NCBI GenBank assembly: GCA_026874595.1
Contig: CM049320.1
Location: 19,973,714 to 20,037,713, forward strand
Length of the DNA stretch: 64,000 bases
From: Sipunculus nudus
Lineage: Eukaryota; Annelida; Sipuncula; Golfingiida; Sipunculidae
Direction of reading: 5' to 3'
The position numbers and the translations under genes are program-made. Shown one piece after another: positions 39,174-49,458 of this stretch (position 1 is the first letter of the stretch; the number at the start of each line of letters is the position of its first letter). Under the pieces are notes generated by a model. The model was not told the DNA's origin. It made no database searches and saw only the letters and a program-made list of their open reading frames with translations.

Positions 39174-40855
39174 ATTTCAATTTTTACACTTGTCGCTTTA
39201 TTCATTTCAGGCCCTCTCACTCCTGGAGGAAGAGAAGAGCGCCATCATTGAGAAACTGACCAATGTGGAGCGTGATCTGGCGAATGCTAACCTTGACTAC
39301 GACCGCTTGAAGAAAGAGTTTGCTGCCAGACAGGAACAGGACAAGAACACCATCACCAGCATGGATAGTGACATGCGCAGCTTCAGGCAACATTTCGAGG
39401 ACACCACGTAAGTTGGATGTTACCATAAACAATCCAGTTCTGGCTTAAGTAGACCCCAAAAATGCAGCAACCTATAGCATTTTGACTTAACTTTTAACTG
39501 AGAGACTTGTAGTTGTCAAGGCTGAAGCATGATTCAATACATCGCAGGCTTTAGTATATCTATATAGACTGGTGATCCTTTCACACGGCAAATGCATATA
39601 ATGGTTTCAAACCATTTTGAATTCAAATTGAGCATTCACATGGCAATTCAAAGCGTTTTTCAAACCGATTTGGCTAAAACGGTTTGAATCCAGCTCAGGA
39701 GGTTGCAAATTGAATTATTCTCTTTAATGTAGTGTGTGAACCCTCTATTCGCATTCAAAACCGTTAAAACCAAGTTTTGAAGAAGCACCTGAATCACAGC
39801 ACATGTGTGAATGATTGTGTCCGCATGTTGTTACATTGATCCAAATGTGAAATGTACTCCTCATGCGTTGGTGCCAGATGCCTTTGTCAATGCACATTAC
39901 AGTTTGAAATGATTTGACCAATCTGATATGAACAAAACATTTTAAAACCATTTTGTGTGTGAAGGGGGTATTTATTTTTTTTCTTTTAGTCCAGGGCACC
40001 CACTGACTCCTATATTTTCCTCCTTAAAAATCTTCTATATATTATTAAAATTGACCTGCCTGTTTGTTCCAGAATTTTTACAGAAATGGGCTATGACAGT
40101 GGGCCAGTTTTGCTATGTGGGCCAGTTTTGCTTTTAGTGTCAGTCACATGCCCTAACTTACAGAATGCACACCAATTTTGCCCTTCCACCTGCACATAAT
40201 TTAATTCCCAGCAGCATCGCAGCACAGGTAGGTAGCCCACAGGTCTGACTCCACCTTGCAGTTGCTGACCTTCACCTTGGCCCATTACCACAAAGACAAA
40301 AATAATTGGTTCCATATTGAGCACAAGATGTGGCCACCTTACTGGTCTTGGGAGTTTGCCACACAATACGCAGCAATATACCCTTCCTCTGCAAGAGGAG
40401 CCAATGAGTTGGACTGAAGTAATCTGTATTTTCCTATATTTTTTTCACTGCACAATCATATTTGAGTTTAATGAAAACTTAAATTTTCACCTATAAATCC
40501 CTAAAAAAAACTACTATATTTTTGTATGAAAACCTATAAACATGTTGGGAGTAATTCCCGTTCATATTACTACAGGTTTAAGAAAAAGATTACACCTCAG
40601 TCCTAAGAAAAAGATTAAACATTTTATCACTTTGTATTCAATGCAGCATTGCCCATGAGAAAGAGGTGAAGAACCTCGGCACTCAGATTAGTGACCTTCA
40701 GCGCCAGAAGGAGGCTGCTCTACGAGAGGTAGCAGAGCTGAAGGTACAGCTCAAAATGGTGGAAGAGACGAGGGACACCATCCGTCGTGATCTAATTGAG
40801 GCCAACCGCAAGAACAGAGAAGGTACCATTTTGATTTTTATTGATTGTTGTTTGT

Positions 40856-40915
<60 letters not shown>

Positions 40916-43900
40916 TATCTATATATCAGTTCAATATGCTAATTGAGCATCCTGGTATATATCTTTGTATTATATATAAATTTAAAACAATAAATAACCC
41001 TACTTTCAAAAATACTTCATTGAATTAATGAAAAATAAATATATCCATTTATAGATTAAATCCCGAATCTGTTGAACTAGCTGTTACTTTTAGAATACTA
41101 AGCTTATTAAATGTTATAAAGAATTCTTAATAAATCAAATGAAGTCATATTGTTAATAAAACTTCACTAAACTTTTGTATCCAATCAGCGTTTTAATTAA
41201 ATAATAACAATAATAGGGTATTAAGTCATTAATTTTATATCAAATTTTAAAAAAATATTCCATGATGTGGATTAAAATAAATTTGCAGTTGAAACTTTTT
41301 GAAAGGGGTACCAAATTTGTTTCACGTTTTTAAAATTATCAGAAAAATGAGGTGGCAATATTTAAGAAAATTCAGCATTAAAAAGAAAAGATTAAAAAAT
41401 ATATCTTATTCTTAAAGGAATATATGACTAGTAACAAAATGAGCAGTAAATTTTCTTGTGTTACTGATCTTAGAATAAACAGTCTTTATAAACAAAAATG
41501 CACGTTGTTTAAATACAATAATAAAAAAATGGCATCAACAAATAAGCTTTGAAAATTATGTCATGTTTAACCTGACAGATACATGATATATAATTTTACT
41601 TTATATTTATAAAAAGAGATTTGGAAACAAAACCTGTCTTTGTACTCAATTTTAATTCCTGTCCAAATAGAAAATGTATCTACTGATGGGTCCCCAGTCC
41701 TTCACTGTCATTGGATGTGTGAAATGTGTCAAAATAGTGAGTGAATGATGTTAAAATTTACCTTCACTTTTGATTGTTACTGTTCACATTTATATGGTTG
41801 TATTCACCAAGTTTTTGTTGAACTTTAATTTTATCAGGGGCTGTTTAATTATTTTCACATGATGGTCATATTTTGTGGATTAGAATTTATGTTTCTGATT
41901 TTGCATTTTCTTTAAATATAAAAAATGACAAAAAAAATAGCTTTTTCTACTATGGTTAAACATGAAAAATTCAGTGTTTTTAGAAAGCATCTCTAGCAAT
42001 AAGTTGATTTAATTGAATTTTTCTGGATCCCCTCCCCTCTCAGCTGACTATTCTGTTTTAAATTTGACATATACCTTTAATTTTTTATTTTTGGTTTGGA
42101 CTATTGACACCTTATTGAAATTGCTGGTCTTTCTCTGTTTTAGAGCATGTGTGATATAAAAATCATGATTGATATCAGAACTGCATGAGACTCAAGTACA
42201 ACCCTTGCATGTACGAAATTGATATTGTTAATAAATTATTATATAATTTGCATATATTTTACATATCAGCTGAAGAACAGAAGGAGCTGCTGCGTAAGGA
42301 GGTGCTTGACCTGAAGCGTGCTGTGAATGATGAAGCTCGTGACAAGGATACCATTCAGAAGATTGCTGAAGAGTTGCGTGGAAACGTCAAGCGTCTTGAA
42401 GCTGAGAAGACCGACGTTTCTCGCTGCCTTTATGACACCAAGCAGAAGGCCTGCAGTATGTATTGTGACAAACAGTTATTTAATTTGTCCATAACTGTTT
42501 ATACCTTCAGCTTAGAAATTATGTATTATGTGCAATGAAACCTTAAATATATTGAAAATAGTTTTTGAAATCAGTTAAATTATGAAGCACCTAGGAACCA
42601 TTCTCATGACACGATTTTAACAATTCTTTTTGCATGACTATCAAATTTATAAATGCTATATCAGTGGTTTCATGAAATACTCATCTGTTGGAAAGAGCAT
42701 ACATGTTAATGATTTGCAAATTTAAAATTTAATCTATATTAGTCTTTCTGTGTGTATTATTTTGTGTATAATATAATACACCATTTTTTAGCTTGTAAAG
42801 ATGATTGAGCAAAAAAAAAATTATTAGTATTCTTCTGAAATTATTTCTCTATTGGAACGAGATTTGTTTACTCACTAGTTCTGGAGGAGAAGAAAGCAGG
42901 TGTAGAGAAAGAGGCTTCAGACCTGCGTGTGAGCCTGCGTGATGTTGAGAAGGCTCGCTTGGAAGCACGTCGTGAACTGCAGGAGCTGCGTCGTCAGGTG
43001 AAACAGCTCGACGGAGAAAGAAACAAACTGGACAAGGAGGTCAACGAACTTCAGGCTCGTGTCGCTCATGATGAAGAGAAGGAAGAGGAGGCCCGTAAAG
43101 AATCGTTCAACCTCAAGCAGAAGGTATAAATATACTTGTGTCTTTTAAAGGACTCAGTACCTGTCTCAGGTATTTGTAAATATTTCATTAATTTTATCCA
43201 TACCATTATTCCTAACCCTGTACAATAAAACCTGAAATTCAGAAGGCTAAATGATAATTTTTCATTCGTGTCATATGGATACCTTCATCCTCATTCAATA
43301 GACAATGCCTTCAACAGGCCAAAGACTTGCTGTCAAAAAAAGAATAATATCTGTACTGTGACCACTTGAAATATTTATGTTCTGAAATTAAAATGTGTGA
43401 ATTCAACAAAATGAAACAAGAACTACACTCCTCACACAGTGATTATTACTGTTGCCAGTCCAGATCTCTTAGCACAATGTGATACCTTGCTCTTATTTAT
43501 CTGATTACATACCTTTGCCCTGTGCCCACCCTGGTGGTGAAACCTGGAAAACCTTGCTGTATATATAAAGCAGCGGTTAAAGCAAAGATCTGGAACAGTG
43601 TAAAACCACTGTGTAAGGAGTGTAAACAAGAACCAGCAAATCTAAATTCATAATCTACAGTATATATTGCAATATTGATTTAACAATTATTTCCATAGGT
43701 GGTTGAGACTGAGGCAAGCCGCGAGGCCTTGCGTAAGGAACTGTCTAACATGCAGAGACGTATGACTGAGCTTGAGGACGACTTCCGTCTTAAGGAGAAG
43801 GACTATCAGATGGCGCTAGAGGATGGCCGCCGTGTGGAGCGTAAGCTCGATGACCAGCGTCATGGCTTGTCTGTGGAGCTTGAAGCTTGCAGTGCTGAGC

Positions 43901-46788
43901 TGGCTGACTTGAAGCTGAAACTGAGTGGAGCTGAAGGTCGTGTTGATGCCCTTGAGGCTCAACTTGCTCGCACTGAAGGAGCCAAGCGTGACGTTGAGTT
44001 CAAGCTCAATTCCATCCATTCTAGCCTCCGTCGCACCATCGGCTTCCGTCAGGATATGCCTCGTGCTCGTAGCCCAATCAGATCTCGCAGTCCAAGCCCA
44101 ACCGGTCGTAGAAGCCGTCCAATATCACCAACTAAAGGTGTCTTTTTTTTCAATAAAAGCAAACCTTAGATTCAACTGAATGTATAAAAGTATACCCTAG
44201 AAATGTCTACTTTTGTATTAGATAATAAATATGTTTGTCACTAAATGTACTATGTACTATAGCAAAAAAAAATAATGTTTATCATTCTATGTTAAACACA
44301 GTTTGTCACAGAAGACCTTTATGTTACATTCAAATTGTCTCAACATGTAAAGCTATAATTATGTGCTTGAATTAAGATTTATTTTAGCTTTCTTATAAAT
44401 ATCAACTTGTATGCTTAATTTAAGATAAATTAATATTTATAATAAAGCTCAAACTTATTGCTTGAGTAGAAGTTCATGAATAGGTGTTATTTCAGGATTT
44501 GAGAACACTTATTCCACAACAACCAATGGTCGCGGCAGCCCCATCCCACGTACAGGATCCCCTGAACGTGGTGCCAGCCCTGACCGTGGTCTCTCTCCTG
44601 TACGTCGCTCTCTGTCTCCAAGCCGCGGTGACGGTCAGATGTCCACTGAGGACATCGATCCTGAGGCAGTACGTGTAGCCCTGAGAGACTTTGTACAGCA
44701 GCTTGCAGGCGCTGAGAGAGAAAGGGTAAGTGTTTTGTTTTGCTGCATTATAGATTTACTCCTACAGTACTTAAATTTAAATAAATATCTATTAGGTATT
44801 GTAATATTAGGTTTTATTCAGGTAGAAACTCAATTCTGAATTTTCTTCCCTATGATACAGATTACTATGTTCAGTAAAAAGGTGATAATTTTTTTCCATA
44901 AACCATTAATGTACATTTAAGAAGTAAAATAAGTGTCCTTGAATATATGTAAACCTGTGTATATTATAAATAAAAGATAAATATAGATTTTTATTTTGTC
45001 ATAGGGTAATAATGAATAAGCTTATTTAAGTATAAATACTGACAATAATTTACATATTGTAGCAGACAATATTTAATAAAGCAAATAACGCTTAATTATT
45101 TAATCTGTTTGCAGAAATTATATTTTTATCTCAGTAATGATGTCTCAGTAATGTTAAGGATTCATCAAGTCTTCTTGACAATAATTTTATCCGCAAAAAT
45201 CTTCCATGATATAGGTTTGTATTTTTAGGATGATGCTCAGTCCCAGATGAGAAGTATGGCCGTCCAGCTCCGTGAAGTTGAGGAAGAACGAGACCGCACT
45301 GACATGAGACTACACCAGCTCCAGAAATCTCTCACCGCTGTTGAAGAAGGTAAAAATCCCTATAGAATTAAAAGTGGCAGGGCTTTATTTCTGTATAATG
45401 GGAAGTGCTGGCTCATTCCCCTCCTTTATACTTTAAAATAGATTTGGTTATTTCTAAATGGAAAGAAAAGAACTGTAGATAATTGCACCTGAATTATTCT
45501 TAATCCCTCTGTGGATTTCAACAGCTCTGTGTCATTTGTTTCACGGCATAACTTTGTAAAATGGAAATCAAAGTAAAGATCTGTAACAAAGGTTTCAATT
45601 CACTCATCCAGGGTACATTATGAAATATGCTGAATATTTATGATTGATTGAAGTGGTTATCTCAGAAATGCCAGCACAGTGGCTGCTTTTTTTGATGTAG
45701 GTTTAAAAGTAGGTGGACAAGAAGTATAAAATAATTTACTGTCTTTTAACAGACAAACGTGGAATCGACGGTCGTCTGGCCAGCGCTCAGACTGCTCTGA
45801 TGCTTCAAGAGGAAACCATCCGCAGAAATGAACGTGACCGCAAACAGATGTCAGACAAGATCAGCGACCTTGAACGTGTTGTGTCTGGACTGGAGAGTGA
45901 GAAGAGACAGCTGAATGTGAGTGTAACATGGACAGAGAGCGTAGTTTTGTAACTGAGGTTGTCTCATAATTTATGACAATTGTATGCTGATTGGACCAAG
46001 GATCATGATACTTAAGACAGGATCATTGTGCAGTGGCAATAGACTGCCAGATACAGTTTAATCTCATCAGTAATTTATATAAATTCTAAATTAATAGAGA
46101 AATTTTGTTATACTCAGAAGATGCATACTTAAGATGCATAATTATGGAAAATAATCCTTATAATCTGTTGTGATCATGCATAAACTATTAATTATACAAT
46201 AATTCACAAACCGCACCTGGTCAAGGACAACATTGGTAAATTTAGTTACTTGGAGTACCTTTCAGAAGGTGGAAAAACCTTTGCCTGTGTCATTGTGTGA
46301 TTGTAACAAGATCCATGTGTAATTTAATATGGTAATTTCACAAGTCACTTTTGATGTTCCAGGACAATGTTGGTAAACTTAGGAATTCAGAAAACCGTTT
46401 GGATGATGAAAAGAAGAACCTTCGTGTCCAGCTTGATGACGCGGAGAATCGCTGTACCAAACTTGAACTGACCAGACGCTCCTTGGAGGGTGACCTACAG
46501 AGAATGAAACTCGCGATGAATGACAAGGAGACAGAGAACCAGGTATTGAGACAATTCTTGATCCCATACAAACCTGTCTTGCAAATCTGGGTAAGACTTA
46601 AATATGTAAAAAGTCTTAGACCTTGATGGTAGTCATATAGCTGGTGTTAGGGGCAGGTTTTGGATAAAAAACAGGAAAATTACCTCTTTTCCTTGTTCTG
46701 TAATATCTTTTCAGAATTTATATTTTTTTACTGTCATTATATCCATAAGTGCCCAAACTGAGAAGAAAATGATGTCTGAGAATCAGGG

Positions 46789-46820
<32 letters not shown>

Positions 46821-47517
46821 CTTATAATGTAATAAATATAGGAACATTTTATTTGGATTCTTGTATTTATTTAATGTTTAGGTACAGTAGATCACATTAC
46901 TATGCAACAAAATAGTTTAACCATGCCAGTTTGTACACATTTATTACTACATATTCACAATTGTTAAGTTGGTTCTGTGGAACATAATATTTATTCACTT
47001 ATGGTTATTTTATCTTCAGGTGCTGGGAGACCGCATCGAAAGCCTGACCCGCCAGGTGCAGGATCTGGAGAGCAAATCCCAGTCCCTGCAGACCACCGTG
47101 GATCGTCTGTCTAGTGCTCTGGCCAAGACAGAACAAGAGGAGAATGTACAGAAAGATAAGGTACAACAAGAGATGTGTTTACAGTACATTGATACAAGTA
47201 AAGAAAACTGATCAGAGGCAGATATAAAGGGGGCACTGTTTTTGACCTAGAAAGATCTGAGAAACAGGTAATGTACAGTTAACACCAAAAAGCTGCACTA
47301 GATTTGGTGTTTTTCACTGTTTTCTTCCCTATACTTCTACATATGAGAGTTTTGTATAAAGTGTACTGGCACCCCTGGTACATGTTTTTTTCTTATGCCA
47401 GGATGTTGAGCCACATGATTTGTCAGCAAAATTATATTTTTAATGCATATATTTCTTAAGTCAAGGGTCTCAATTTTCCCTGTCGTACACAGCTTCTAAA
47501 ACCTTATATACATTAAG

Positions 47518-47559
<42 letters not shown>

Positions 47560-49386
47560 ATATTAATATCTCATAATGCAGTTGATATGTCTGTTTAATA
47601 CTGCAATATATTTGTCCAGGTCCAGGCTCTCAATTTGTCCTTGTCTGACCATCAAGCTGAGATCAATGGGCTGAACGACCGCATCACACAACTTCAGCAG
47701 GCCCTCACAAGCAGCGAGCATGACCGCCGTGTCCTGCAGGAGAGACTTGACACTACACGCACTGGACTCACAGAGGCAAAGAAGCAGAACCACTGTCTGC
47801 TGGAGCGTGTCCAGGCCATGCAGAGTGAGCTTGCCGACTCTGAAGTCCGCCGCTCTGAACTGGAGGGACAGATCCGCCAAGCAAACAATGTAAGACTCAG
47901 TTTCTGGTAACTGAGATACAGTGATGTGTCATTTGTACTGATTATTATACTGTTTATTGGAATCTTCATTTATTTAAAGTGAAACTTAAAATCCCAAACA
48001 GCCCCATGTATGATTAACATAAAAAACATTGTCATAACTGTATTGTTTAAAAGGCCAATTTTTGGCTGTTAAAACAGAAAATTTAAGAAAATGTGATACA
48101 CTTACAGTATACATTTCAGTGATGTCACAGCCATATTTTAGCTGTAGTTATGCAACAATAATGTTAATAAATATGGATTGGTAGATATAATTTGGGTTGA
48201 GTGGATGGTGTAATGGCAAAGGTGCCAGACTTGTGATCAAGCAGTCATAGGTTAGAATCTTGTAGCCTCTCACTTCTTTGCTAAGACCCTTAAGCAAGGT
48301 TTCAGCCACAAGTGTGCTTTTGTCTACCCCACATTATAAATGGGTACCGGATGAAGTGCCATCAGTGTATGGCAGGCCCTGGCAGCTTAAAAACTGTTAG
48401 AGGGCTTTGTAGCGTCCTCAAGGAGCCACCACCGGGAAGTAAATTGTAAAGTCTTCTGAGCCAATTATTGGTAAGCGGACTTAAACGTGCAACTTTAACT
48501 TTACTTTAAATACACAGGTTTCCTCAATTGACACAAACTGATACTTTTAACTTTCTTCTCTGGACATTTTGTTTATAATTTTGGGAAAGTCCAGTACTTT
48601 TCAAATAACCAGAGTTGCAACACTGCGAGGTTCTCTTAAGCTGTACTTTGCTTCACTAAATTTTGTTAACCATTTTTTTGTAGATGATTGTGCAGCGCCA
48701 GGAATCAGAACAGGTTCTGAACCAGAACGTGAACAAACTGCAGACAGAGAAACAGAGCTTGGCAGAGAGAGTAGCCTCACTCCAGCGCATGATGTCACAG
48801 ATGGAGACAGAGAAACGCGAAATCGAACGATCCCAGGTTCGTTTGGAGAAGGATAAGAGTGCCCTGAAGAAAACACTGGACAAGGTATATCAGTTTATAA
48901 TATGCACTGTGAACTGTGATTGACATATATGATATTTAGCCCTGATGAGATACAGCTACATGCGGCATAGAGCGCATTTGTTTTTACCATTTTCTTCTCT
49001 GTTTGATCATGTGACTCATAGCAGACACAAGATATAAGTTAAGCAAACCAGAGTCCATTTACTTTTCATATTTACTCCTTAATTTTGAAAAAGTGACACT
49101 TAGCCCTGCTCCTGGGTATCACTCCTTTCCCTGTTCAGTTCCTTCTTGGGCCATACTGTTAATAGATGATTTCCAAAACCATATGTAGAAACAATATTTA
49201 AAAGCCTTTAAAAGTACAGAATTCATGATCAAAATCTTGAGGGGAATGTCTACTAATTTATTAACAGCATAGCTTACAGATAAACGTAGATAACCACTTC
49301 ATACAAATATATGGATGAGCTCCCTCACCAAAATTTTTTAGTAATCTAAATATTTTTTGCAGCCTGAGAATGTCCTGATATGTATG

Positions 49387-49458
<72 letters not shown>

